Source: Dehalococcoidia bacterium
GTDB lineage: Bacteria; Chloroflexota; Dehalococcoidia; UBA6926
Length of the DNA: 21,824 nt
Reading direction: 5' to 3'
NCBI GenBank assembly: GCA_012271225.1
Contig: JAAXGS010000051.1
Location: forward strand, 1-21,824
Below are positions 14,272-21,824 of the stretch, piece after piece. The notes under the pieces are model-generated. The model did not search any database and had not been told where the DNA came from. It saw only the letters and a program-made list of their open reading frames with translations. Numbering within the stretch: the first letter of the stretch is position 1; each line of letters starts with the position of its first letter. The translations under genes were made by a program, and so were the position numbers.

Positions 14272-15444
14272 TTGGAAATCATCATTGGTCTTGCAGGTGG
14301 AGCAATCGTTGTGGGGTTGGCGGCATGGCTGGTTCAGGAATTCAGGTGGCGGCAGAAGAACGCCGAGCTACGGGGTCAACTCACGCGGGCGCAGGACGCG
14401 GAACGGTTGATGCAGGCTGCGGAGCAGCGCATGGGCACGGCATTCCAGGCTGCCGCGGCGCCCGTCATGAAGCAGAATATGGAGCAGTTTCTCGTTTCCG
14501 CCAACGACAATTTCAGCCAGAGCCGAAAGTCGTTTGAGGAGCTGGTGAAGCCCCTGCGGGAGAACTACGAGCGGCTGAACCCCAACATTGAATCGCTGAT
14601 GCGCCAGAACGTCACGATCACGGAGACGACACAGGGATTGCGAGACGCGCTGCGGGACAGTAGGCGGGTGGGTTCCTGGGGTGAAATTCAACTCCGCAGA
14701 ATTGTCGAGATCGCCGGAATGGTCGGCTATTGCGATTTTGCTGAGCAGGAGTCCGTAGCAGGCTCCGGCGAACGGCCGGATGTCACAGTGCGGCTGCCTG
14801 AGGGACGCACGATCGTGATTGACTCGAAGGCCAGCACGGCTGCGTATTTGGATGCGCAGGAGGCGGAGGACGAGCAGGCGGCCGCCGCGGCCTTGACTCG
14901 CCACGCCCAGGCGCTCCGCGGTCAGGTGGATAACCTTGCCAAAAAGGACTATGGCAGCGGTGTGGACGGCTCACTCGACTTTGTCGTGATGTTCGTGCCG
15001 GGTGACCAGTTTCTTGCGGCCGCGCTGCAGGCCCGGAGCGATCTGGTTGAATACGCCATGAACAGGCGCATTGCCATCGCAACGCCAAGTTCGCTGATCG
15101 CTCTCCTCTGGGCCGTTGCGAATGGCTGGGAACGGCAACACCTTGCTGAAAACGCGGAGGAGATTCGCAAGGCGGGCGTTGAGATGCACAATCGCCTCCA
15201 GGTGTTCATGGGCCACTACAAGAGAGCCGGCGAGCAGTTGGGGCGCGCCGCCCAGTCTTTCAATTCGTCGATCGGCTCCTTTGACCGCAACGTCATGCCG
15301 CAGGCGCGCCGCTTTGAGGAATTGCCAGGTGTCACCGCAGGCACTGACGCTCTCCCCGCTCCCATTGAGGTCGAGGTTCGTGAATCGACTTATGGCATCG
15401 CTGACGGCTATGAGGGAGCCGCCGAGCCTGAGGCAAACACCTAA
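14272..15444 (+). CDS. rmuC: DNA recombination protein RmuC
   Basis: This 390-residue protein has an N-terminal membrane helix (about 3-20), a coiled-coil-like stretch (about 25-120) and the RmuC domain. Landmarks are RVGSWGEIQLRRIVE (about 137), RPDVTVRLPEGRTIVIDSKAS (about 164-186), DFVVMFVPGDQF and ATPSSLIALLWAVANGW. The PD-(D/E)xK-like arrangement VTVRLP...IDSKAS is the predicted nuclease centre. RmuC limits inversions between short inverted repeats in E. coli and has been linked to phage defence. The start is TTG 14272, preceded by AGGAAAGGA. The ABC exporter genes follow 35 bases after the stop. Confidence 0.93.
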   Translation: MEIIIGLAGGAIVVGLAAWLVQEFRWRQKNAELRGQLTRAQDAERLMQAAEQRMGTAFQAAAAPVMKQNMEQFLVSANDNFSQSRKSFEELVKPLRENYERLNPNIESLMRQNVTITETTQGLRDALRDSRRVGSWGEIQLRRIVEIAGMVGYCDFAEQESVAGSGERPDVTVRLPEGRTIVIDSKASTAAYLDAQEAEDEQAAAAALTRHAQALRGQVDNLAKKDYGSGVDGSLDFVVMFVPGDQFLAAALQARSDLVEYAMNRRIAIATPSSLIALLWAVANGWERQHLAENAEEIRKAGVEMHNRLQVFMGHYKRAGEQLGRAAQSFNSSIGSFDRNVMPQARRFEELPGVTAGTDALPAPIEVEVRESTYGIADGYEGAAEPEANT

Positions 15445-15464
15445 AGTCCGACGAATGGCCGTGC

Positions 15465-15470
15465 TACGCT
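15465..15470 (+). promoter_or_regulatory. Candidate -10 element (TACGCT) of the ABC exporter genes
   Basis: TACGCT sits 9 bases before ATG 15480, the same distance as TATACT before thrB. A GGTGG next to the ATG could also act as a ribosome binding site for read-through from rmuC. Weak evidence alone; it counts as part of the series. Confidence 0.3.
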
Positions 15471-15479
15471 TGTGGTGGC

Positions 15480-16454
15480 ATGGTTCAGATTGGAAGTCAT
15501 TCTCAGGTGGCGGCGGTGGACGGCGCAGAGGCCGTCGACAGCGTTAAGCCCGTCGTTGCGCGGGGTCTCATCAAGACCTTTGGGGACCTGGTGGCCGTCC
15601 GGGGTATCGATTTTGAAGTGCGGCACGGGGAGTGCTTCGGCTTTCTCGGCCCCAACGGAGCGGGCAAGACCAGCACCATGCGCATGATCGCCTGCGCCTC
15701 TCCCGTCACCGCCGGAACACTGTCCGTGAACGGTCTGCCCGTGCAGACGCAGCCGCAGCGCATCAAGGCCAACATCGGGATCGTGCCGCAGGGCGACAAC
15801 CTGGATGATGAGCTGTCCGTCGTCGACAATCTGCGGCTGTATGCAGGCTATTTCGGCATTCGCGGGCCGGACGCGATGTCCCGCGCGGTGAGCGCGCTGG
15901 AGCTGTTTCAGCTGGCAGACCGCGCGCGCTCACGCGTGGATGAGCTCTCCGGCGGCATGAAGCGCCGTCTGCTCATTGCGCGGGGACTCATCAACGATCC
16001 GGCGATCATTGTCCTGGATGAGCCGACAACAGGCCTTGACCCGCAGGCCCGGCATCTGGTGTGGCGGACTCTGCGCCGCCTGAAGGATCGCGGCGTGACC
16101 ATGCTCCTGACGACACACTACATGGATGAGGCGGCGGAGCTGTGCGACCGTCTGATTGTGATGCACGAGGGCCGCATTCTGGCCGAGGGCGCGCCGGCGG
16201 AGTTGATTCGGAGCGTCGCGGGGGAGACCGTGGTTGAGGCGCAATCCATGGACGAGGACGCGCTCACCCGCGCGGCGAATTACCTGCGGGAGAGCGGCGC
16301 GGAGACGGAGCAGACGCCGGACACCGTCCACGCATTCGGCCTGTCCGGGATCGATCTGCAAGCCCCGGCCCTGCGGGACGCCCATGCCCGCACCCGCCCG
16401 GCCAACCTGGAGGACGTGTTTCTCCGGCTCACGGGCCGCGGGCTGGATGAGTGA
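15480..16454 (+). CDS. ABC exporter ATP-binding protein (NodI/DrrA type)
   Basis: This 324-residue ATPase has Walker A GPNGAGKTS (57-65), the Q-loop in IVPQGDN (Gln104), the signature LSGGMKRRL (156-164), Walker B IIVLDEP (176-182) and the switch His213 in TTHYMDEA. The sequence GDNLDDELSVVDNL and the C-terminal extension of about 80 residues are typical of the NodI/DrrA/CcmA-like exporter subfamily, whose members power efflux of lipid-linked sugars, antibiotics or other hydrophobic molecules. The first 25 residues are a non-conserved polar extension. The partner permease gene overlaps its 3' end by 8 bases. Substrate unknown. Confidence 0.93.
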   Translation: MVQIGSHSQVAAVDGAEAVDSVKPVVARGLIKTFGDLVAVRGIDFEVRHGECFGFLGPNGAGKTSTMRMIACASPVTAGTLSVNGLPVQTQPQRIKANIGIVPQGDNLDDELSVVDNLRLYAGYFGIRGPDAMSRAVSALELFQLADRARSRVDELSGGMKRRLLIARGLINDPAIIVLDEPTTGLDPQARHLVWRTLRRLKDRGVTMLLTTHYMDEAAELCDRLIVMHEGRILAEGAPAELIRSVAGETVVEAQSMDEDALTRAANYLRESGAETEQTPDTVHAFGLSGIDLQAPALRDAHARTRPANLEDVFLRLTGRGLDE

Positions 16455-17241
16455 TCGGAATGGCGTGATGCTCATCACGACTCAGAGAATCCCGTTCGCC
16501 GTGCGCGTCTGGCGCCGCAACTGGACCGTGTTCAAAAGATTTGCCATGGCCGAGGTGGGGCCGCTGTTCGTCGAGCCGCTTGTCGTGCTCGGCGCGATGG
16601 GCCTGGGGCTGGGCGCGTACGTCTCGCTGGGCGGCGAGGTCAGCTATCTTGAGTTCATCGGGCCCGGCATCATCGGCGGGTATTCCCTCTTTGCCGCGTT
16701 CTTTGAGTGCACCTACGGCTCCTACACGCGCATGGCGATCCGCGGCCTGTATGAGGCGATGATCGCAACGCCGCTGTCTATCGAGGACGTCATCACCGGG
16801 GAGGTTCTCTGGGGCGCGACCCGTTCCTTCTTCAGCGCCACCGTGATTCTCTTTGTTCTGGCCATCATCGGCTTCGTGGACTCTCCTTTCGCCCTGCTCA
16901 TCCCGCCGCTTGCGTTCTTCGCGGGCATCCTGTTCTCCGCCATGGCGCTCCTGGTCACCGCGCATGCCCCGTCCTTCTGGACGTTCAACTACGCAATCAC
17001 GCTGGGCGTCATGCCCATGTACTTCTTTGGCGGCGTCTTCTTCCCGCTGGAACGGTACCCTGACGTGGTTCGGGAGGTTGCCTGGGCCATCCCGCTGACG
17101 CCGTATGTGCACGTTGTGCGGGAACTCGTCACGGGGAATCTGACGATGACGAGCGTGTGGGCGCTGCTGTACCTGCTGGCCCTGACAGGGGTGTTCTACG
17201 TGCTGGCCGTCGCGCGGATGCGGTCACGACTGATTCGCTAA
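16447..17241 (+). CDS. ABC-2 type exporter permease (NodJ/DrrB type)
   Basis: This 264-residue membrane protein has about six helices and the ABC-2 features: an N-terminal cytoplasmic segment RVWRRNWTVFKRF, EVGPLFVEPLVVLGAMGLGLG, and the family's characteristic GGVFFPLERYPDVVREVAWAIPLTPYVHVVRE before the last helix. The start is ATG 16447, overlapping the ATPase stop in ATGAGTGA, which suggests translational coupling; ATG 16468 is an alternative. The longer open frame upstream lies inside the ATPase gene and is rejected. Together with the ATPase it would form an exporter. It ends 10 bases from the convergent gene at 17252. Confidence 0.9.
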   Translation: MSDRNGVMLITTQRIPFAVRVWRRNWTVFKRFAMAEVGPLFVEPLVVLGAMGLGLGAYVSLGGEVSYLEFIGPGIIGGYSLFAAFFECTYGSYTRMAIRGLYEAMIATPLSIEDVITGEVLWGATRSFFSATVILFVLAIIGFVDSPFALLIPPLAFFAGILFSAMALLVTAHAPSFWTFNYAITLGVMPMYFFGGVFFPLERYPDVVREVAWAIPLTPYVHVVRELVTGNLTMTSVWALLYLLALTGVFYVLAVARMRSRLIR

Positions 17242-17251
17242 CGCCCGACGC

Positions 17252-17725
17252 TCACGGCTGTCCATAGGGCCGCGGTCCGCTCGCCTGCTCAATCTCATAG
17301 ATCACGCGTGTCTGACGGTCAAAGGTCGCCTTGACCCACATCCCCTCCCGCATCCAGTCATAGCCGCCGCGCCGGATGGGGCGCGGGTCCAGCCGGTAGC
17401 GGATGCCGCTGATGATGACCACAAAGACGGAGTTGTAGCGCGGCTTGGACCACGCGCCTGATCCGGACCCCTCAATCTCGATGTCCTCCACGGCCATGCG
17501 CTCGATGCGCCCCTCCAGGTGGGCCGGCTCAAGCAGCGGCGGGACCGGGAGCGGCGTGGGGGGAACCTCCGGGCGCGTGCGTCGAAACAGGATGAACAGG
17601 CCCACCGTAAACAGGATGGGGAGGCCGATGAGCAGCAGGATATACAGCTGCCCGGCGAGGATCACGATGAACAGGCAGAAGATGATGATCGTTGAGATCA
17701 CATAGGAGCGGAATCTGGGGTCCAT
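17252..17725 (-). CDS. Membrane-anchored protein of unknown function
   Basis: This 157-residue protein has two hydrophobic helices near the N-terminus (about 9-27 and 29-47), a basic turn FRRTRPE, a proline-rich linker, then a soluble domain of about 95 residues. That domain is rich in beta-forming segments (NSVFVVIISGIRYRLDPRP, MWVKATFDRQTRVIYEIEQ). The ending reads like a small OB- or SH3-like barrel, but I do not recognise the family. ATG 17725 has GGTGAG just upstream. Its start is divergent from the MFS gene, with 65 bases between them, and its stop is convergent with the ABC permease. Confidence 0.65.
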   Translation of the reverse strand: MDPRFRSYVISTIIIFCLFIVILAGQLYILLLIGLPILFTVGLFILFRRTRPEVPPTPLPVPPLLEPAHLEGRIERMAVEDIEIEGSGSGAWSKPRYNSVFVVIISGIRYRLDPRPIRRGGYDWMREGMWVKATFDRQTRVIYEIEQASGPRPYGQP

Positions 17726-17777
17726 CTCACCGGTCTTCCCGCGCCTGTTTGGCGGACGAACGCCGCCGTGCCCGCGC

Positions 17778-17783
17778 TATAGT
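17778..17783 (+). promoter_or_regulatory. Candidate -10 element (TATAGT) for a leaderless MFS transcript
   Basis: TATAGT ends 7 bases before ATG 17791, so the expected transcription start falls on or next to the start codon, and no Shine-Dalgarno sequence is present. The core CTATAG is palindromic, so the reverse strand also shows a TATAGC facing the divergent gene at 17725. Confidence 0.45.
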
Positions 17784-17790
17784 TGCAGCA

Positions 17791-19038
17791 ATGCATGACT
17801 CCGGCGTTTCCGCGGGCGCGTCGCGCGCCTCCGGTCCGTACCGTTTCGTCATTTACGCCCTCATCGTTCTGATGAACTTCACGCTGGGGGTCACCTTTCT
17901 TGCCCCGGCGTCCCTCCTGCCGCTGATCACGGATTCCTATGATCTGACGCGGTCCGAGGGGGGATTTGTGGTCACCAGCGTCACGTTGGTGTTCACCGTT
18001 GCCAGCCTGCCCGCCGCGATTATTGTCGCACGGTGGAACATTCGGGCAGTGTACGGCATTGGCTGGGCGCTGATGGGCGTCGCCGTCCTGACGCCATTCT
18101 TTACCGGGTTCTGGCCGCTGATCGCCCTGAGAGCCGTGCAGGGGCTGGGCGCGTCCGCGCTCACCCCGCTGACGGCGGCGATCATCATGCGCTGGGCGCC
18201 GGAGCGGGAGGTGCCCATTGTCAACGCCGTCAGCCTTGCCTTTCTCACCGTTGGCCTCGGCGCGGCCCAGAATCTCGGTCCCCTGCTCGCCGAGTGGTCG
18301 AGCTGGGAATGGGCGATCGGCATTGAGGGTCTGCTGGCCCTGGCAGGAGCGCTGCTGTGGCTCATCCTCTGGCGTGAGCGTAAGACGCCCGCCCGGCCCT
18401 TCACGGAGCCGGTGACCATGGCGGCGATCATGACCGTTTTCCGTCGGCGGGAGACGTGGCTGTTGGCGTTCGCCGTGGTGGGCCCGTGGGCGCAGTTCAT
18501 CACGCTGAGCACGTGGCTGCCCACCTACTATGAGGAGGTGCGGGGGTTGAGCCTTGGCGTGGCGGGATTCACGGCGGCCGTCTTTGCCTTTGCCGGCATT
18601 CCCGCCAACATCCTGGGCGGGCTGATTGCCGCGCGCACGGGCCGGCGGCGGCCCATACTCATGTGGTCCGGCCTGCTCATCGGCGCGGCGGGGATGACGG
18701 CCGTCTTCGCGCCGGCCGGCCTGCTGCTCTATCTGGCGGTGATCGCGGCCGGCTTCGCGCAATGGCTGTATGAGCCCTCGCTGTTCACGGTGCCGATTGA
18801 GCTGCCGGGCTCCTCGCCGGAGCGGGCGGGCGCCATCTGGGCGGCGATTCTGACCACCGGCAACGGATCCAGTTTCATCGCGCCGATTCTGGCCGGGGCG
18901 ATCACCGACTACACGGGCAGCTTCATCCCCGGGTTCCTGACGATTGCGGCGCTGTCCTTCACCATGTTCTTCGCGGCGCTGCTGCTTCCGGAAACCGGGC
19001 CGGGGAGGCTCAACGCGCCGCCACGCGCGCCCACGTAG
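17791..19038 (+). CDS. Major facilitator superfamily transporter
   Basis: This 415-residue protein has about 12 hydrophobic segments. It has a short cytoplasmic N-terminus, an MFS-like RAVQGLGASALTPLTAAIIMRW around helices 4-5, a central loop (RERKTPARPFTEPVTM), and the loop 8-9 motif GLIAARTGRRRPIL. It is a secondary transporter; the substrate (drug, organic anion or sugar) cannot be assigned. The frame stays open upstream to 17692, but that extension overlaps the divergent gene and lacks hydrophobic content. ATG 17791 is chosen because conserved sequence begins about 20 residues later and a -10-like element sits just upstream. Confidence 0.85.
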   Translation: MHDSGVSAGASRASGPYRFVIYALIVLMNFTLGVTFLAPASLLPLITDSYDLTRSEGGFVVTSVTLVFTVASLPAAIIVARWNIRAVYGIGWALMGVAVLTPFFTGFWPLIALRAVQGLGASALTPLTAAIIMRWAPEREVPIVNAVSLAFLTVGLGAAQNLGPLLAEWSSWEWAIGIEGLLALAGALLWLILWRERKTPARPFTEPVTMAAIMTVFRRRETWLLAFAVVGPWAQFITLSTWLPTYYEEVRGLSLGVAGFTAAVFAFAGIPANILGGLIAARTGRRRPILMWSGLLIGAAGMTAVFAPAGLLLYLAVIAAGFAQWLYEPSLFTVPIELPGSSPERAGAIWAAILTTGNGSSFIAPILAGAITDYTGSFIPGFLTIAALSFTMFFAALLLPETGPGRLNAPPRAPT

Positions 19039-19136
19039 CCCGTCACAAGTGAGTTGAGCGGCCCCCCGATGGACGCGCCGCCGCGCGCGCATGGCCGTGA
19101 CATCGATGCTGGGCGTAGCGGCGACCGTCGCGCATC

Positions 19137-19154
19137 TGTGCGCATAGCCGCACA
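19137..19154 (+). other. Short hairpin in the MFS to 19236 gap
   Basis: TGTGCG and CGCACA pair around a six-base loop, about 100 bases after the MFS stop. No T-run follows. Apart from this hairpin and the TACACT at 19182, I see nothing else in the 197-base gap. Confidence 0.25.
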
Positions 19155-19181
19155 ATCAACGGTCAAAAATTCCCGCAGTGC

Positions 19182-19187
19182 TACACT
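19182..19187 (+). promoter_or_regulatory. Candidate -10 element (TACACT) of the 19236 gene
   Basis: TACACT lies about 50 bases before ATG 19236, in the GTGCTAnnCT context also seen at 14207 and 15465. The predicted leader would carry the GGAG ribosome binding sites. Confidence 0.35.
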
Positions 19188-19235
19188 GCAAACGGTCGCG
19201 CGTTCCCCGGCAGGAGTTCTCGTGGAGTTCACCGC

Positions 19236-19907
19236 ATGACGTCCTCATCATCGTCCCGTTCGGCGCTGCTGGGGCCAACGCCTGCGGCGCGGCTGTATTT
19301 TCAGCAGTTCCTGGGCGAGCGGGCAACGCTGACCGATCACGATGCCCGCATTGTGGCCGCCATTGAGCCGCTGGAGCGGGACGGGCTGTTTGCGCTGGGC
19401 GCTGCGATCTACACGGCCATTGCCGCAGGGGACGGGCCGCTGGCGCGCGATGCCGCGCCCGCCGCGCTGCCCGCGGAGCTTGACGGCACGGGGCTGCGCA
19501 CCGCGCTCTACATCTGCCTTGTCAATGCCGTGGCCCGGGAGCTGGAGATTGAGACGCCGATCGAGGCGCGGGCGGCGCAGGACGTCGCCATTGAGGAGAC
19601 AGTCCTTCCCCCCCTGGCGCATGATCACCTTGTTCTCGCCGCCCGTTTCTCGCTGGATACCATACAGCCGCCAAAGCCGCCGGACGCCTTTGGCGGCCTC
19701 GTCGACCTGACAACGGAACGTCTGGCATCGCTGGTTGAACTTGCCTCACAGGCCATGATGGGGGCGGACGTCGACCCGTTTGAGACGTTTGAGCACCGCG
19801 ACTGTGAGAAATGCGGACATCTCCTGCAGCTGCACGTTGGCTTTGAGAGCTGGGAGGACGTGCAGGCTGAGCATGACCGGTGGTGCCCGGGGCACCGCGA
19901 GTCCTGA
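19236..19907 (+). CDS. Conserved-looking protein with C-terminal Cys/His metal-site pattern, unknown function
   Basis: This 223-residue soluble protein is not from a family I recognise. Most of it is predicted helical and rich in Ala and Glu. The last 40 residues contain Cys190-x2-Cys193 (CEKCGH), His195, His200, then Cys217-x2-His220 (CPGH), a spacing that could bind one zinc ion. Two GGAG ribosome-site candidates precede the ATG; the nearer is about 9 bases away. The DUF6941-like gene starts 12 bases after its stop, so the two are probably co-transcribed. The composition matches its neighbours, and nothing suggests transfer. Confidence 0.65.
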   Translation: MTSSSSSRSALLGPTPAARLYFQQFLGERATLTDHDARIVAAIEPLERDGLFALGAAIYTAIAAGDGPLARDAAPAALPAELDGTGLRTALYICLVNAVARELEIETPIEARAAQDVAIEETVLPPLAHDHLVLAARFSLDTIQPPKPPDAFGGLVDLTTERLASLVELASQAMMGADVDPFETFEHRDCEKCGHLLQLHVGFESWEDVQAEHDRWCPGHRES

Positions 19908-19919
19908 ACCGCCGCGCCG

Positions 19920-20345
19920 ATGTCGCAGTCCCCTGATGTTCGCGTCACGGCCCTGATACTGGGGCAGGACTCATTCCGTGATGAGCGCGGTCGCGCGCAC
20001 GTCATCGGCATCTTTGACACCGTGGGCGCGCAGCAGTTCCCGATGGCGTTTCAGTTCTCCATCTACTGCCGCCTGCACGGTGAGGGCTCGCATGAGTTGG
20101 TGCTGCGCGTGCTGGACCCGCGCGAAATGGAAATTGTCCGCAGTGAGCCCATCACGGCCCACCTGCTGCCGATTCAGGGGCATCAATTCTTCATGAGCAT
20201 CGGCATACAGGCGGAGACGGACGGACTGTTCCGTGTGCAGGCGCTTGTCGATGGCCGCGTGGAGCAGGAGGCGCCGCTGCTTGTGGAGCCGGGGCAGGAT
20301 GAATGGCATCACGCCCCGCCGGATATCCACCAGCCGTCCCCCTAG
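19920..20345 (+). CDS. DUF6941-like protein
   Basis: This 141-residue protein has an N-terminal pattern, VTALILGQDSFRDERGRAHV followed by IGIFDTV and FPMAFQFSIYCRL, that resembles DUF6941 proteins: small beta-rich cytoplasmic proteins in which a strand ending in IGxFD is followed by a strand with FPxxxxxFxxY. The later VLRVLDP and FRVQALVDGRV fit too. The function of the family is not known to me. No Shine-Dalgarno sequence precedes ATG 19920, which follows the previous stop by 12 bases, so expression probably depends on read-through or coupling. The hydantoinase gene begins 36 bases after its stop. Confidence 0.6.
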   Translation: MSQSPDVRVTALILGQDSFRDERGRAHVIGIFDTVGAQQFPMAFQFSIYCRLHGEGSHELVLRVLDPREMEIVRSEPITAHLLPIQGHQFFMSIGIQAETDGLFRVQALVDGRVEQEAPLLVEPGQDEWHHAPPDIHQPSP

Positions 20346-20381
20346 CCCGGCGACGCCCCGGAACGGTAACGGAGAGCGCCA

Positions 20382-21824
20382 ATGATCGGGATTGACACCG
20401 GCGGCACGTTCACGGATCTCATTCGCATCAATGAAACCGGCGCGGTCCGGATGATCAAGGTTCCGTCCACGCCCTCGGACCCCGCCCGGTCATTCCTGGA
20501 CGGTCTGAGCGAGATCAGCGGGCCCGGCGCTGTCGATGACATCGTTCACGGTTGCACCGTCGGCACGAATGCAGTTCTTGAGCGGCACGGCGCGCGAACG
20601 GCGCTGGTGACGACAAAAGGCATGGCGGATGTCATCGAGATCGGGCGGCAGGCCCGGCGAGAGCTGTATACCCTGACCGTCAGCCGCCCGCCCCCGCTTG
20701 TTCCCCGTGAACTCCGCTTTGAAGTGGATGAGCGCGTGACGGCGGAGGGCGATGTCCTGCGCGCGCCGGATGAGCGGGAGCTTGATCTGCTTGCGGAGGC
20801 CGTCGCCGAGGCCGGAGTGGAATCCGTCGCTGTGATTCTGCTCTTTTCATTCCTGCGGCAGGAGCATGAGCAACGGGTGCGTGAGGCATTGCGGTGGCGG
20901 CTGCCCGCCGAAACGCCGATCTCCCTCTCAAGCGAGGTCGCGCCGGAGTTCCGGGAGTTTGAGCGAACCACGACAACCGTGCTGAATGCGTACATCGCGC
21001 CCGTGATGGGGGCATATCTGACCCGCATCGATGAGGCCGTGCCGTCCGCCGTGCGCATCATGTCGTCAACGGGCGGGAGCATGACAATTGGGCAGGCGCG
21101 GTCATTCCCGGCGCAGACGGTGCTCAGCGGGCCGGCGGGCGGGGTTGTCGGCGCGGTTGAAGTGGCGCGCTCCGCCGGATTCCATCGCATCATCACGCTG
21201 GACATGGGCGGCACATCCACGGACGTTTCGCTGTGCGACGGCGAGATTCAGCGCACGTCCGAGGGCGCGATAGGCGGGTACCCGATCCGCGTTCCCATTG
21301 TTGATATTCACACGGTTGGGGCGGGCGGCGGCTCGCTGGCGGCCGTCGACGCGGGCGGCGCGCTGACCGTTGGCCCACAGTCGGCCGGCTCCGATCCCGG
21401 CCCGGCGGCGTACGGACGCGGGGGCGGGCCCACGGTGACGGACGCGAACATCGTTCTGGGCCGTCTGCCGGCGGATCGGCCCTTGGCGGGACGGCTGCCG
21501 CTGGATGGCGCGGCGGCCGATGCGGCGTTGGGCGGCATCGGCGCGCAGCTCGGCATGACGTCGGATCAGGTTGCGCTGGGCATCATCCGCGTCGCCAACG
21601 CGAACATGGACCAGGCGCTGCGTGTCGTTTCGCTGGAGCGTGGGTATGACCCGCGCGACTTCATCCTTGTGGCATTCGGAGGCGCGGGCCCTCTCCACGC
21701 CTGTGAGCTTGCGGACGGGCTGGGCATGCGCGCCGTGCTGATCCCGCCGCTCCCCGGCGCGCTCTCCGCGTGGGGGATGCTCAATGTTGACATAACACGC
21801 GATTATGCGCAGACGGTGATGCGC
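20382..21824 (+). CDS. Hydantoinase/oxoprolinase subunit A (HyuA-like), 3' end outside the window
   Basis: The gene opens at ATG 20382 with GGAGAG 5 bases upstream and stays open to the window edge, giving 481 residues of a protein usually about 650-700 long. The N-terminus IGIDTGGTFTDLIRI is the ATP-binding signature of the ASKHA-fold hydantoinase A family. GCTVGTNAVLERHG, SGPAGGVVGAVEVA, LDMGGTSTDVSL, HTVGAGGGSLAAVD and FGGAGPLHACELA follow in family order. These enzymes hydrolyse N-methylhydantoin, 5-oxoproline or related rings with ATP, or carboxylate ketones, usually with a HyuB partner. Which substrate applies cannot be told here. A HyuB gene just past the window edge would be expected. 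Confidence 0.93.
   Translation, partial: MIGIDTGGTFTDLIRINETGAVRMIKVPSTPSDPARSFLDGLSEISGPGAVDDIVHGCTVGTNAVLERHGARTALVTTKGMADVIEIGRQARRELYTLTVSRPPPLVPRELRFEVDERVTAEGDVLRAPDERELDLLAEAVAEAGVESVAVILLFSFLRQEHEQRVREALRWRLPAETPISLSSEVAPEFREFERTTTTVLNAYIAPVMGAYLTRIDEAVPSAVRIMSSTGGSMTIGQARSFPAQTVLSGPAGGVVGAVEVARSAGFHRIITLDMGGTSTDVSLCDGEIQRTSEGAIGGYPIRVPIVDIHTVGAGGGSLAAVDAGGALTVGPQSAGSDPGPAAYGRGGGPTVTDANIVLGRLPADRPLAGRLPLDGAAADAALGGIGAQLGMTSDQVALGIIRVANANMDQALRVVSLERGYDPRDFILVAFGGAGPLHACELADGLGMRAVLIPPLPGALSAWGMLNVDITRDYAQTVMR

Noticed and set aside
16234..16446. Upstream extension of the ABC permease frame
   Set aside because: It overlaps the C-terminal coding region of the ATPase, and the ATG at 16447 gives the classic short overlap of exporter gene pairs.
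17698..19155. A 485-codon open frame on the minus strand across the whole MFS gene
   Set aside because: It is antisense to a clear 12-helix transporter, has a low-complexity Arg/Gly/Gln composition and no recognisable motif. Long antisense frames are expected in GC-rich coding DNA.
1..21824. tRNA, rRNA, CRISPR, insertion sequences and prophage genes
   Set aside because: I looked for TPsiC-loop patterns, regularly spaced repeats, transposase motifs and phage structural genes on both strands and saw none. The only direct repeat of note is the peptidase duplication.

Overview
The window is GC-rich (my rough estimate is the mid-60s percent) and densely coded, with no RNA genes, insertion sequences or CRISPR array that I could recognise. 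The alternative complex III genes, the DUF3179 lipoprotein, the Nmad3-like protein and the zinc-ribbon membrane proteins together suggest an uncultured Chloroflexota, perhaps the Dehalococcoidia/SAR202 side. That placement is inferred from gene content and was not tested.

Layout. 1-1442 (+): the end of an alternative complex III (quinol:electron-acceptor oxidoreductase) cluster, with the C-terminus of an NrfD-type subunit, ActD and the lipoprotein cytochrome ActE. 1462-6085 (-): a one-direction block. In transcription order it holds a small membrane protein, nicotinate phosphoribosyltransferase (pncB), two tandem retropepsin-like aspartic peptidases, a zinc-ribbon/RDD membrane protein, and a PrsW-type intramembrane protease with C-terminal zinc ribbons that overlaps the RDD gene. 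The two peptidase genes come from a roughly 550 bp tandem duplication that also copied the last codons of pncB. 6144-7766 (+): a DUF3179 lipoprotein. 7799-8989 (-): epoxyqueuosine reductase QueG, divergent from 9057-9848 (+), an Nmad3-like protein.

9953-12866 (+): homoserine kinase, aspartate kinase and a family-2 glycosyltransferase, closely spaced. 12867-13095 has a consensus-like promoter followed by two matching bulged hairpins, ahead of a TPR-containing protein (13096-14085). Then come rmuC (14272-15444) and a drug/NodIJ-type ABC exporter pair with overlapping genes (15480-17241). 17252-17725 (-) is a small membrane protein. 17791-19038 (+) is an MFS transporter. 19236-20345 carries a Cys/His-containing protein of unknown function and a DUF6941-like protein. 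The window ends inside a hydantoinase/oxoprolinase A-type gene (20382 onward).

Most genes are housekeeping or transport. The points that stand out are the duplicated peptidase unit with its pncB stub and a conserved inverted repeat covering the ribosome binding site, the peptidase/RDD/PrsW cluster, the structured leader at 12912-13095, the Nmad3-like gene beside queG, and TAnnnT hexamers placed so close to start codons that some transcripts could be leaderless.
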